Shown piece after piece: positions 17,368 to 26,009 of a stretch of DNA of 64,000 nucleotides; position 1 is the stretch's first letter, and the number at the start of each line of letters is the position of its first letter. The notes under the pieces were generated by a model that saw only the letters and a program-made list of their open reading frames with translations, searched no databases and was not told the DNA's origin. Source of the DNA: Bradyrhizobium sp. AUGA SZCCT0283 (lineage in GTDB: Bacteria; Pseudomonadota; Alphaproteobacteria; Rhizobiales; Xanthobacteraceae); the NCBI RefSeq assembly GCF_018130385.1, contig NZ_JAFCLU010000014.1:62001-126000 (forward strand), in the 5' to 3' direction. A program made the position numbers and the translations under genes.

Positions 17368-18201
17368 TTATCGCGCGCCGATCGCCTTGAATTTACGAAC
17401 CTGTTCCGTCAGCGCCCGCTCCACCGGCAGGCGCTCCATCGAGGAGGCGCCGTAGAAGCCGTGGCACTTGCGCGTGTGCTTCATGATGAAGTCGGCATCG
17501 TCAGGCTCGGCGATGGGGCCGCCATGGGCCAGCACCAATATGTCCGGATTGACGCTGAGTGCCGCTGCCGCCCAGGTGTCGATCCGTTCCGGGCAGTCTT
17601 CGAGCCTTGGTGCGGTATGCGCGCCGACCGCGCCGCCGGTGGTCAGGCCGAGATGGCAGACGACGATGTCCGCGCCCGCGATGGCCATCGCGGCGGCCTC
17701 GCTTTCGCTGAACACGTATGGCGTCGTCAGCATGTCCTTGTCACGCGCCTTGGCGATCATGTCGATCTCCAGCGCGTAGGACATTCCGGTCTCTTCGAGA
17801 TTGGCGCGGAAGATTCCGTCGATCAGCCCGACGGTCGGAAAGTTCTGTACGCCGGCAAAGCCGAGCGCCTTCAACTGGTCCAGGAAGAGGTCCATGTCGC
17901 GGAACGGGTCGGTGCCGTTGACGCCGGCCAGCACCGGCGTTCTGGTCACCACCGGGAGCACTTCGCCGGCCATTTCCACGACGATGGCGTTGGCGTCGCC
18001 ATACGGCATCATTCCGGCAAGGGAGCCGCGCCCGGCCATGCGGTAGCGGCCGGAATTATAGATGACGATCAGGTCGACGCCGCCGGCCTCTTCGCATTTG
18101 GCTGATAATCCTGTGCCGGCGCCGCCGCCGACGATCGGCTCGCCCCTGGCGGCCATGGTGCGAAACTTCTTCAGGATGGCTGAACGTTCGAACTTCGCCA
18201 T
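17368..18201 (-). CDS. phosphoenolpyruvate hydrolase / TIM-barrel-like protein (Tm-1 C-terminal homologue)
   Basis: A 277-residue TIM-barrel protein of the PEP-hydrolase family (PEP_hydrolase domain). It starts AKFERSAILKKFRTMAARGEPIVGGGAGTGLSAK and contains ADIVVCHLGLTTGGAVGA and VLAHGGPIAEPDDADFI. ATG 18201 is preceded by GAGG at 5 nt; a GTG at 18207 that overlaps the previous stop is an alternative. In plant Tm-1 proteins a UPF0261 domain is fused to exactly this TIM-barrel domain; here the UPF0261 part is the C-terminal half of the overlapping upstream gene. The biochemical activity of the family is poorly defined. Confidence 0.85.
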   Translation of the reverse strand: MAKFERSAILKKFRTMAARGEPIVGGGAGTGLSAKCEEAGGVDLIVIYNSGRYRMAGRGSLAGMMPYGDANAIVVEMAGEVLPVVTRTPVLAGVNGTDPFRDMDLFLDQLKALGFAGVQNFPTVGLIDGIFRANLEETGMSYALEIDMIAKARDKDMLTTPYVFSESEAAAMAIAGADIVVCHLGLTTGGAVGAHTAPRLEDCPERIDTWAAAALSVNPDILVLAHGGPIAEPDDADFIMKHTRKCHGFYGASSMERLPVERALTEQVRKFKAIGAR

Positions 18202-18203
18202 GG

Positions 18204-20441
18204 TCACCTCGCGACTTTCCGACGGGTCCCCGGGCGTCCGACCAGAGGACGGAGCGCGTTGACGATGGCGGATGCAAATTCGGGTTCGTTGATGTGGCGC
18301 TTGACGCGGATGAGCTGGCGATTGCTGGTCTGGCGCACGCTGTGTTCAAGCGCGGTAAACAGCGCCGCGTCCGCTTCCGGATTCCAGAACGGCCGGCCCG
18401 GCGCATCGAGCGCGGAAACCCCTCCTTCCGGCAGGAAGAAGCGCACCGGCCCGTCCATCCGGTTGAGCCTCTCGCCGATCCAGCGCCCGATGCGGTCGTT
18501 CTCCTCCGGTGTGGTGCGCATCAGGGTCACCTGCGGATTGTGAACGTGGAATTTGCGCTGGCGATAGCGCTCAGGGATGGTGTCGGGTGCGCCGAAATTG
18601 ACCATGTCGAGGGCGCCGGTAGAGCCGATGAAGGGCAGGCGGCTGCGGATGATCGCGCCAAAGCGATCGTCGGTGGCGGGAAACACGCCACCCATCAGGA
18701 GATCGCACACTTCCGTCGTCGTGAGATCGATGACGGCGGCGAGCATTCCGGAATCGACCAGCTTTTCCATCGAACGGCCGCCGACGCCGGTGGCGTGGAA
18801 GACGAGGCATTCGAAATCGTTGCGCAGGTCGGCGGCGATCTTCTGCACGGCCGGCGTCGTCACGCCGAACATGGTGATCCCGATGGCCGGCAGATCGGCC
18901 GGCGCGTTGCGTTCGGTTTTGGCCTGATTGTCCAAGCGCGCCTTCACCATGCCGGCGATGGCGTTGGCGCCGTTGGCGAGCACGGCGCGCGAGATCGAGT
19001 TGAGGCCCTGCACGTCGGTGACCGAATACATCATGGTGATATCGGCAGGACCCACATAGGGGCCGACATCTCCCGAAGCGACCGAGGAGATGATGAGCTT
19101 TGGCACGCCGATGGGGAGGCTGCGCATGCCCAGTGCGACCAGCGAGGCGCCGCCGGAACCGCCCGCCGAGATGATACCCGCGACATTGCCCTGGCGGCGC
19201 AGCCAGTTGGCGAAGGCGTCCGCCATCGCTGTCACCGACGCGCCGCGGTCGGACCCGAACACGCTTGATCCGCCGCGCCCGTGGTTCAACGCGATTTCCT
19301 GGGCGGAGACGTCGCAGGTGGAGAGCTTGCCGCTGGTTGACACGTCGACCAGGCGCGTCCGCAAGCCCTGTCCGGCGATCACGTCGCGAATGAAGCGCAG
19401 TTCCTCGCCCTTGGTATCGAGTGTCCCGGCGACGAGGACGACGGGTGGACCGGACGGGCTTTGTACAGCCGCGCCGGCCCGGCGCTTTTGCCGGGCAGTG
19501 TCTTCGATCCGCGTAACGCCCGTCGAAAGCGTACGCGCTGCGGCCTCGATGCGGGCAATGGGGACCGGCTGCGACCAGCGCGTCGGCAGCGTGGGATTGG
19601 AGATGTAGATCCGGATTGGTGCTGCACTCGCAGCGCGCGGCGGCACGGAACGCGCCTTGGCTTCGGCACTTGCATCGGCGGCTTCGAGATCCGTTTCCGG
19701 CTCGGCATGGACGCCAACGACTCCAACACCAAGCAGGCGCTGTTGCAGTTCCCGGTCAGCCGCGAGGCGCGCGGAGTCGATGATGCGATTGACGCGGCCG
19801 TTGACCATGATCGCGACATTTTTCGAAATCGCGGTGGCGACGCCGATGTTCTGCTCGATCACGAGCACCGACATGTCGCCGTCTTCGCCGAGGCGCACCA
19901 GCATTTCCTCGACCTGGGCGACGATGACAGGCGCCAGGCCCTCGGTCGGCTCGTCCATGATGAGCAGATGCGGGTTGGTGAGAAGGGCGCGAGAGATCGC
20001 CAGCATCTGCTGCTCGCCGCCCGAGAGCTGGCCGCCGCCATGGTCCTTGCGCTCGGCAAGGCGGGGAAATGTCTCGTAGATGCGATCGATGGTCCAGGCG
20101 CCGCGCCGCATTCCGGCGGCGAGGCTCAAATGCTCGGCGACGCTGAGCGAGCGCCACAGGCGTCTGCCTTGCGGAACATAGCCGACGCCTGCCTGCGCGA
20201 TCCGCGCCGGGCTGAGGCGGGTGATGTCTTCGCCGCGAACGCGAACCGAACCGCCGCTCGCCCGCAGCAGGCCCATGATGGTCTTGCACAGCGTGGTCTT
20301 GCCCATGCCGTTGCGGCCGACCACCGAGAACACGCCGGAGTCCAAAGTCAGGTCGACGCCCTGCAATGCATGGGAATGGCCGTAGTAGACGTCGAGGCCC
20401 CTGACTTCGAGGGCAGGCGCGGCGCGGCGGACCTCACTCAT
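18204..20441 (-). CDS. fusion: LivF-type ABC ATPase + Tm-1-like ATP-binding (UPF0261) domain
   Basis: A 745-residue protein. Residues 1-238 are a complete LivF-type ATPase: Walker A GRNGMGKTT at 42-50, signature LSGGEQQ at 139-145, Walker B LLIMDEPTEGL near 159-169, and a switch-His region where the usual His is replaced (VLVIEQN). A 90-residue Ala/Arg-rich linker follows. Residues about 333-735 are a Tm-1-like/UPF0261 domain (VVLVAGTLDTKGEELRFI, GISAGGSGGASL, FHATGVGGRSMEKL). The stop overlaps the PEP-hydrolase gene start, and the N-terminus overlaps the LivG stop by 8 bp. LivF units of about 235 residues normally stand alone, so the fusion couples import to a nucleotide-binding partner of unknown function. 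Confidence 0.92.
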   Translation of the reverse strand: MSEVRRAAPALEVRGLDVYYGHSHALQGVDLTLDSGVFSVVGRNGMGKTTLCKTIMGLLRASGGSVRVRGEDITRLSPARIAQAGVGYVPQGRRLWRSLSVAEHLSLAAGMRRGAWTIDRIYETFPRLAERKDHGGGQLSGGEQQMLAISRALLTNPHLLIMDEPTEGLAPVIVAQVEEMLVRLGEDGDMSVLVIEQNIGVATAISKNVAIMVNGRVNRIIDSARLAADRELQQRLLGVGVVGVHAEPETDLEAADASAEAKARSVPPRAASAAPIRIYISNPTLPTRWSQPVPIARIEAAARTLSTGVTRIEDTARQKRRAGAAVQSPSGPPVVLVAGTLDTKGEELRFIRDVIAGQGLRTRLVDVSTSGKLSTCDVSAQEIALNHGRGGSSVFGSDRGASVTAMADAFANWLRRQGNVAGIISAGGSGGASLVALGMRSLPIGVPKLIISSVASGDVGPYVGPADITMMYSVTDVQGLNSISRAVLANGANAIAGMVKARLDNQAKTERNAPADLPAIGITMFGVTTPAVQKIAADLRNDFECLVFHATGVGGRSMEKLVDSGMLAAVIDLTTTEVCDLLMGGVFPATDDRFGAIIRSRLPFIGSTGALDMVNFGAPDTIPERYRQRKFHVHNPQVTLMRTTPEENDRIGRWIGERLNRMDGPVRFFLPEGGVSALDAPGRPFWNPEADAALFTALEHSVRQTSNRQLIRVKRHINEPEFASAIVNALRPLVGRPGTRRKVAR

Positions 20442-21222
20442 GACCGGCCCCCAGATAGAGTTCCTGGACCTCGGGGTCGGCTTCGATCTCGTGCGGCAGG
20501 CCTTCCTTGAAGATACGGCCGTTGTGCATCATCGTGACGCTCTCGACGACGCGCAGCGCGACATCCATGTCGTGCTCGATGATGATGTAGCCGATATGGG
20601 CGGGCAGCGACGTCAGGATCTCGATCAGTTCGCGCCGCTCGGTGGGGGATAGCCCTGCTGCCGGCTCGTCGAACAGGATGAAGCGCGGGGCGCCGGCAAG
20701 CGCGAGCGCGATTTCGAGCTGTCGCTGCTGACCATGCGCGAGTTCCGCGACCAACTGTTCCCGGACCGGCGTCAGATGCACCGCCTGGATCAATGCTTCA
20801 GCCGCATGCATAAGGGCGTCGTTCGCACCCGGGCGCAGCGGAGAAAACCGTCCGCGGGATACGCCGCGGCAGGCGAGGTAGACGTTGTCCCGCACGGTGA
20901 GGCCGGGAAACAGCGCCGAAATCTGGTAGGTGCGGCGCAAGCCGCGCCGGATCCGTTCATAGGGCGGGAAGTGGGTGATGTCCTCGCCGAAGAAGCGGAT
21001 GGTGCCGGATGACGGCGGAAAGTCGCCGGTCACGCAATTGAACAGCGTGGTCTTGCCGGCCCCGTTGGAGCCGAGCACGGCGCGGCGCTCGCCCGGGCGA
21101 ACCGTGATGGTGACGTCGGTCAGCGCCGCCAGCGCGCCGAACAGCCGCGTTACGCCGCGCAGCTCCAGCGCGGCGCCGGAACCGACCGCTGAAAAGCGTG
21201 GCGCGGCGCTATCCATGGCCAT
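20434..21222 (-). CDS. LivG-type ABC transporter ATP-binding protein
   Basis: A 262-residue ATPase with Walker A GSNGAGKT, a signature-like ELAHGQQRQLEIALAL (LivG-type, not LSGGQ), Walker B FILFDEPAAGLS and the His switch in YIIIEHDMDVAL. This is the LivG pattern of branched-chain amino-acid type (HAAT) importers. It overlaps the permease gene by 14 bp and the LivF fusion gene by 8 bp. The C-terminal HEIEADPEVQELYLGAGH is also typical. Confidence 0.93.
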   Translation of the reverse strand: MAMDSAAPRFSAVGSGAALELRGVTRLFGALAALTDVTITVRPGERRAVLGSNGAGKTTLFNCVTGDFPPSSGTIRFFGEDITHFPPYERIRRGLRRTYQISALFPGLTVRDNVYLACRGVSRGRFSPLRPGANDALMHAAEALIQAVHLTPVREQLVAELAHGQQRQLEIALALAGAPRFILFDEPAAGLSPTERRELIEILTSLPAHIGYIIIEHDMDVALRVVESVTMMHNGRIFKEGLPHEIEADPEVQELYLGAGHE

Positions 21223-22291
21223 GGCCTCCGCTCGGGCGAGTATGGGTATCTGCCGCGCGGCGGCGCCATCGCTCCCAGAGCCCGATCACGCCATCCGACG
21301 ACCAGAACACGATGGCGAGGAAGCCGAGGCCGATCAGCAGCCGGAAGCGATTGCCGTCGAGCCCGAACTTGACCAGGAGATCGAGCGCGAAGGTGCGCAG
21401 GATGACGAAGATGAAGGCGCCGATGAAGGGGCCAATGGGGCGCGTGATGCCGCCGACCACGGCGATGATCAGGATATCGATGCAGGCGCCGACACTGACG
21501 GAGCCGGGCGAGATCTGGCGGTAGTTCCAGACCTGCAGCACGCCGCCGAGCGCGGCGATAAAGGATGCAAACGCATAGGCTGCCACGCGGTGCGCGTTGA
21601 CATTGAAGCCGAGCGCCGCCATGCGGCGGGGATTGTCCCGCACGCCCTGCAGCGCGAGGCCGAACGGCGCGCGCGAGACATATTGAACCGCGAAATAGCA
21701 AAACGCGGCGACGCCCAGCGTGACGTAATAGTAGGGGACGTCGGAGCGCCAGTCGACGCCCCAGAATTTCGGCGTGGCGATGGTGTTGATGCCGGTGTGG
21801 CCGCCGAAGATCGCCCAGTTCTGATTGGTAAAATAGTAGAAGGCCGCACCGATCGCGAGCGTGATCATGATGGTGTAGATGCCCTCGGTGCGCACCGCGA
21901 GTGTGCCGCCGAGCGTGCCGAAGATGGTCGCGAGCACCAGCGCCATCGGCGTGGCGAGCCACCACGGCCAGCCGAGGCTGATATTGGTGTTGGCGCTCAT
22001 GCCGAACACCGCGACCATGTAGGCGGCAAAGCCGGCGACGGTGAGCTGCATCAGGCTGACCATGCCGCCATAACCCGCCAGGAACATCAGGCTGAGGGCG
22101 ATGGTCCCCAGGATCAGCGTCGTGGCGAAGATCTCGATCAGGAAGAAGCCGCTGGCGATGAACGGCATGATCAGGAGGATCGCCGCCACCACCCAGACGG
22201 CAGGCTGGTTGAATTCCGGCCACGCCAGCAAATTCGCGCGCGCTCCTGCCGGCGGACTGGTCTCTCGATGCGCGCCCTGGACCAACGACAT
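21209..22291 (-). CDS. LivM-type branched-chain amino-acid ABC permease
   Basis: A 360-residue permease with about 9-10 hydrophobic helices, including the LivM/HAAT motif NPRRMAALGFNVNAHRVAAYAFASFIAALGG (EAA-like loop) and GGITRPIGPFIGAFIF. The N-terminal 35 residues are hydrophilic. It starts 1 bp after the LivH stop and ends inside the LivG start. With LivH it forms the channel of a HAAT importer; many such systems in Bradyrhizobium carry aromatic or other organic acids and not only amino acids. Confidence 0.93.
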   Translation of the reverse strand: MSLVQGAHRETSPPAGARANLLAWPEFNQPAVWVVAAILLIMPFIASGFFLIEIFATTLILGTIALSLMFLAGYGGMVSLMQLTVAGFAAYMVAVFGMSANTNISLGWPWWLATPMALVLATIFGTLGGTLAVRTEGIYTIMITLAIGAAFYYFTNQNWAIFGGHTGINTIATPKFWGVDWRSDVPYYYVTLGVAAFCYFAVQYVSRAPFGLALQGVRDNPRRMAALGFNVNAHRVAAYAFASFIAALGGVLQVWNYRQISPGSVSVGACIDILIIAVVGGITRPIGPFIGAFIFVILRTFALDLLVKFGLDGNRFRLLIGLGFLAIVFWSSDGVIGLWERWRRRAADTHTRPSGGHGHG

Positions 22292-22292
22292 G

Positions 22293-23303
22293 TCAGCGCC
22301 TCGCCAGCAGGCCCTGCGGCCGCAGCGCCAGCACCAACACCATGATGAGGAAGGTCACGACGATCGCGTAGGTCGGGATGTAAACGGAGCCGAGCTGCTC
22401 GGCGAGGCCGATGATGACGGCGCCCAGCGCCGCGCCCGGGATCGATCCCATGCCGCCGACGATGACGACGACGAGGGAAGCCAGCAGGAAGCGGGTATCC
22501 TCGCCGGGCGAAATCGACTGAAAGGTTCCGCCGACGACGCCCGCAATGCCGGCAAGGCCAGCGCCAAGCGCGAACACGACAACGAAGACGAGCTGGATCG
22601 GCACGCCGGTCGCCGCCAACATATCGCGGTCATCGACGCCGGCGCGCACCATCATCCCGACGCGGGTTCGATTGAGCGCAAGCCACATCGCGATGCCGAT
22701 CACCACTGCAGCGACGAAGATCACGAGCCGCACCATCGGGTAGCGCAGATAGACCGCCTCGCCCGACGATTTGAGCGCGGTGACCAGCGGCAATTCGATC
22801 GGGCCGACCAGCCAGTTCGGGGTCTGGATCTGATAGAAATCGCCGCCGAATACCCACAGCATCAGGTCCGCAAACACGATCGAGAGCCCGATCGTGACCA
22901 TGGTCTGGCGCAGATCCTGCCCCTCCATGCGGCGGAAGACGACGATTTGCAGGACTACCCCGACCAGCGCCACACCGATAAACGCGACGATGAAACCGAG
23001 CACCCAGGAGCCGGTCCAGACGCTGATGGCGTAGCCGATATAGCCGCCGAAAAGGTAGAGCGAGCCATGCGCCAGATTGACGTTGCGCATCAGGCCGAAA
23101 ATCAGGGTGAACCCGCTTGCCACCAGGAAGTAGAGGCTGCCGAGCGTGATGCCGTTGAAGACAGCGTTGAGAAAGACCCGCTTCCTGCCTATTGCCTCTT
23201 CGAGGCCGGGCGGCCACACGGCAAGGATCAGCCACAGCATCACCGCGACCGCGATCAGCAGGATCAGCGCCCATGCCGGATGGCGTTCGATGAATCGTGT
23301 CAC
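22293..23303 (-). CDS. LivH-type branched-chain amino-acid ABC permease
   Basis: A 336-residue permease with about 8-9 TM helices. LivH motifs include FNGITLGSLYFLVASGFTLIFGLMRNVNLAHGSLYLFGGYIGY near the N-terminus and VVFALGAGLAGIAGVVGG then GMGSIPGAALGAVIIGLAEQ. It is the first gene of the tightly spaced 19-gene run that ends at 2520, and starts 129 bp after the AraC gene stop. A promoter of its own in that gap is possible. Confidence 0.93.
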   Translation of the reverse strand: MTRFIERHPAWALILLIAVAVMLWLILAVWPPGLEEAIGRKRVFLNAVFNGITLGSLYFLVASGFTLIFGLMRNVNLAHGSLYLFGGYIGYAISVWTGSWVLGFIVAFIGVALVGVVLQIVVFRRMEGQDLRQTMVTIGLSIVFADLMLWVFGGDFYQIQTPNWLVGPIELPLVTALKSSGEAVYLRYPMVRLVIFVAAVVIGIAMWLALNRTRVGMMVRAGVDDRDMLAATGVPIQLVFVVVFALGAGLAGIAGVVGGTFQSISPGEDTRFLLASLVVVIVGGMGSIPGAALGAVIIGLAEQLGSVYIPTYAIVVTFLIMVLVLALRPQGLLARR

Positions 23304-23432
23304 GGTAGCAGCCCGGCCATCGCCATACCGTCCTCCCAGACGCCGCGGCCGTTTCGGCTCGCGTTTTGGGGCATCCTAACGGCGCCGCAATCCCTGCACT
23401 TGATTGTCAGTATCTTTTCGCGCCTGATACAC

Positions 23433-24260
23433 TCAGGGGCGCAAGACTTTGGCGGCGCGGCGGTATTCCGTCGGCGCCATCCCGACATTGGCGGCGAAGA
23501 AGCGCGTGAAACCGCTCTGGGAGGAGAAGCCGAGATCGAAGCCGATATCGGCGATCGGCACTTCGGTCGCGACCAGGGCGTCCAGCGCCTGTTCCATGAT
23601 GAGTGTATTGAGATAGAGGTTCGGGGTGACGCCGGTCTGGGTGCGGAACAGCCGGTAGAAGTGCGGGCGCGACAGCCCGGAGGCCCGCGCGATCGAATCC
23701 AGTTCGATCTCGGCGCCCGGACTTTCGGACATCAGCTTGATGGACTTGCGGACGCGGAAGTCGGTGACGGCGGCCGTGGTGCGCGCCTCCTGCACTGGCT
23801 GGGATATCTGCCAGCTCTCGTCATAGCAACTGTCGATCAATTGCCTGAGTTCGCAATCAAGACTGCTTAACGAAGGCGCGCCGCAAACCAGCGCCGCGGA
23901 TCGGCGAATATGCCTGTCGAGCGTGGCCGTGCGCTTGAAACAGGTGCGGCCGAACCGCAGGCTGTGGGCGCGGGCCGCATCCGGGGCGAACCATTCGGCG
24001 TTGACGTAGAGCACGAAGAAGATCGCGCCGTTCTCTAAGTCGGTGGGGACAAAATTGTGTGGTTCCCAAGGGTTGACGGCAACAATGGAGTCTTCTGCGA
24101 GGAACCAACGCTCGTCGCAGACGTCAATGCGGGCGGGTGTTCCGCCGACATGAAAAATCAGATGCCCTTCGCGATGCGCGTGCATGTTGAAGGGCCGGTT
24201 CAACTGATAGACCGTCGCGCGACCGAACCGGCCGTGGAAGACGGCGAGAGCCTTGCTCAT
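23433..24260 (-). CDS. AraC-family transcriptional regulator
   Basis: A 275-residue regulator with an N-terminal cupin-like sensor half (NRPFNMHAHREGHLIFHVGGTPARIDV, then WEPHNFVP) and a C-terminal AraC HTH pair, seen at ELDSIARASGLSRPHFYRLFRTQTGVTPNLYL and VPIADIGFDLGFSSQSGFTRFFAANVGMAPTEYRR. It lies in the same orientation between the solute-binding protein gene and LivH. It probably controls the transporter and the catabolic train in response to a small ligand. The ligand is unknown; the 128- and 129-bp gaps on either side are where its sites would be sought. Confidence 0.9.
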   Translation of the reverse strand: MSKALAVFHGRFGRATVYQLNRPFNMHAHREGHLIFHVGGTPARIDVCDERWFLAEDSIVAVNPWEPHNFVPTDLENGAIFFVLYVNAEWFAPDAARAHSLRFGRTCFKRTATLDRHIRRSAALVCGAPSLSSLDCELRQLIDSCYDESWQISQPVQEARTTAAVTDFRVRKSIKLMSESPGAEIELDSIARASGLSRPHFYRLFRTQTGVTPNLYLNTLIMEQALDALVATEVPIADIGFDLGFSSQSGFTRFFAANVGMAPTEYRRAAKVLRP

Positions 24261-24388
24261 GCCTTCCCTCCCGCGGGATGTTCTTGTCTTTTCAACCAGC
24301 GTTCAACATCCGCCGCGGGAATGCAAGGGAAGATCACGTCCAGCCCGGGCCCCGGCGTGACCGGGGCCCGTTCGCAAATGCGAAGAAC

Positions 24389-25639
24389 TCAGTACTTCTT
24401 GCACTCCGGAACGGTCCGGCTCGGCAGCCCGATCTTGGAGAATACCGCCGGGTCGTAGCCCAGCGTCTGGTTCACGTTGGGAATGACCTTCACGACCTTG
24501 CTGAACAAGGCGCCCTTACCGTCATCCACCACTTCGGTGACAAAATTGGTGCCGATGGCCTGGCGGTTGGAGTCGAGCTTGATCTTGCCGTTGGGCGCGT
24601 CGAGCTCGATCTTGGCAAGGGCTTCCTTGAGTTTCGCCTGGTTGTTGCTGAGATCGCCGTTGACCTGACGCAGTGCGAGGATGAGCGCCATCGTCGAACC
24701 GTAATAGTTGGTGGCGAGCAGCGACGGGCTGGGGAATCGCTTGTTGGGCGGGAAGGCATCCTGGTAGGCCTTCACGAACTTCTGCCAGCCCGGATCCTCC
24801 CAGGTATCGGCCTGGCCGCTGGCGGCAATGGTGCCGAGCAGCGCGTTCTTGGCGTTGCCCTTGGCGGAGAGGATGGTCTGATCGACCATGATCGAGCCGC
24901 CCATCAGATGCGCCTTGCCGCCGGCCTGCTGATACTGGTTCAGGAAGTTGACGGCGTCCGCGCCGCCGAGGCCGAGATAGATCGCATCGACATCGTCGGG
25001 CAGGGCGGCAATGACGGACGCGAAGTCCTTGGTGCCGAGCGGCACCCATTGCCGGTTGGTGACCTGCCCACCGGCGCCGCAGAACTCGAGCACGAGCCCG
25101 AACACCTGCGTATAGATGAACGAATAGTCTTCGCCGACGGTGGCGATCTTTCGATAACCCTTGGTCTCATACGCGTATTTGCCAAGCCCAACCTGCCACT
25201 GCGCGCCGTCCATGTTGAAGCGGAAGAAGTTTGGTGACGGATCGACGTAAGTGGTTTCCTGGGCGCCGGAAGCGGCGTTGACGAAGGTCAGCTCGGGGCG
25301 CGTCTTGGCAAAATTCTTGACCGCGATGCCTTCGTCGCCGGACAGCGGCGACAGCAGGATCTGGACCTTGTCCTGCTCGATCAGTTTGCGCACCGCGCGA
25401 ATGGCGGAGTCGGGCGTGGCATCCGTCGACGCGATGATGAATTCGAGTTCCTTGTCGCCGACCTTCTTGCCAAGCGCATTGAGCGCCGTCTGGTGTCCGC
25501 GTATTCCGTCCTCGCCGAGCACCGTATAGGTGCCCTCGAGTGTCGCAGTGACGCCGACCTTGATCTTCTCTTGAGCTAAGGCAGCGCTGGAAAGCAACAG
25601 GCTGCTCAGCGCGACCAGTCTCGCACAGCTTCTAAACAT
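24389..25639 (-). CDS. periplasmic ligand-binding protein of a Liv-type ABC importer
   Basis: A 416-residue protein with a signal peptide (MFRSCARLVALSSLLLSSAALAQ, cleavage after about 22), then KIKVGVTATLEGTYTVLGEDGIRG, the start of the Peripla_BP_6 (LivJ/K) fold, continuing with VGEDYSFIYTQVFGLVLEF and YGSTMALILALRQVNG. It delivers the substrate to the LivHMGF importer encoded downstream. It is the first gene of the cluster, 128 bp from the AraC gene, and probably has its promoter in 25640-26009. Confidence 0.92.
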   Translation of the reverse strand: MFRSCARLVALSSLLLSSAALAQEKIKVGVTATLEGTYTVLGEDGIRGHQTALNALGKKVGDKELEFIIASTDATPDSAIRAVRKLIEQDKVQILLSPLSGDEGIAVKNFAKTRPELTFVNAASGAQETTYVDPSPNFFRFNMDGAQWQVGLGKYAYETKGYRKIATVGEDYSFIYTQVFGLVLEFCGAGGQVTNRQWVPLGTKDFASVIAALPDDVDAIYLGLGGADAVNFLNQYQQAGGKAHLMGGSIMVDQTILSAKGNAKNALLGTIAASGQADTWEDPGWQKFVKAYQDAFPPNKRFPSPSLLATNYYGSTMALILALRQVNGDLSNNQAKLKEALAKIELDAPNGKIKLDSNRQAIGTNFVTEVVDDGKGALFSKVVKVIPNVNQTLGYDPAVFSKIGLPSRTVPECKKY

Positions 25640-26009
25640 CGAACCCCTCCCTTGTATCGCCAGTTTTAGGTCGTCCTAAAAAATCGCCCTGCCGTTGATG
25701 GCCGGTTGCCCATCGTGAGCCGGAATGCATTCGGGATCGCCGGGCGAAAGCTAGCCGAAGACTGGGCCGGTGCACGCAACCTCGCCTGTTGCAACTTGAC
25801 CAGTAGTCTCATTTTGCATGCTGCGCCGCGACGAGATATGCGGTGACTTGGGATCGATGATTCAAGATTATGGGCTGCAGGGACGAAGCAATAAGTCCCT
25901 GATTTCACTGACGGGTGCCGCAGGACTCGAACCTGCGGCCGGAGCGCCGGTTGAGGCGCCAGTTTAAGAACCTCGCGAGAAGCGCGAGCGGAAACGCGGA
26001 GGCATCATC
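25640..26009. other. divergent intergenic region with promoters for the importer cluster and the DUF2066 gene
   Basis: A 370-bp gap between divergently transcribed genes. It should contain the promoter of the 25639-2520 cluster and that of the DUF2066 gene. The right-hand part (25908-25970) holds a tRNA-like 3' fragment, listed separately. GGAGG lies 7 nt before the ATG at 26010. I did not find a clear inverted-repeat operator. Confidence 0.4.
25914..25968 (-). pseudogene. possible decayed 3' fragment of a tRNA-Leu-like gene
   Basis: Read on the minus strand this stretch has a T-arm (GCAGG-TTCGAGT-CCTGC) followed by GGCACC, preceded by a GC hairpin like a long variable arm (GCGCC/GGCGC) and CTTAAAC, which resembles a TAA anticodon loop. 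The 5' half of a tRNA is absent and the terminal CCA is degraded to CCC. It looks like the 3' portion of a class II tRNA, as left at attachment sites. No second copy is in the window, so this is tentative. Confidence 0.35.

Noticed and set aside
15883..18105. 740-codon plus-strand open frame opposite the flotillin and PEP-hydrolase genes
   Set aside because: It is antisense to well-supported genes, its translation is Asp/Arg/His-rich without domains, and it spans two opposite-strand genes. High-GC third-position bias explains it.
20975..23870. long plus-strand frames (456 and 589 codons) opposite the Liv permeases
   Set aside because: The translations are His/Asp/Arg-rich mirror frames of membrane-helix coding sequence; the minus-strand LivG/M/H proteins are unmistakable.
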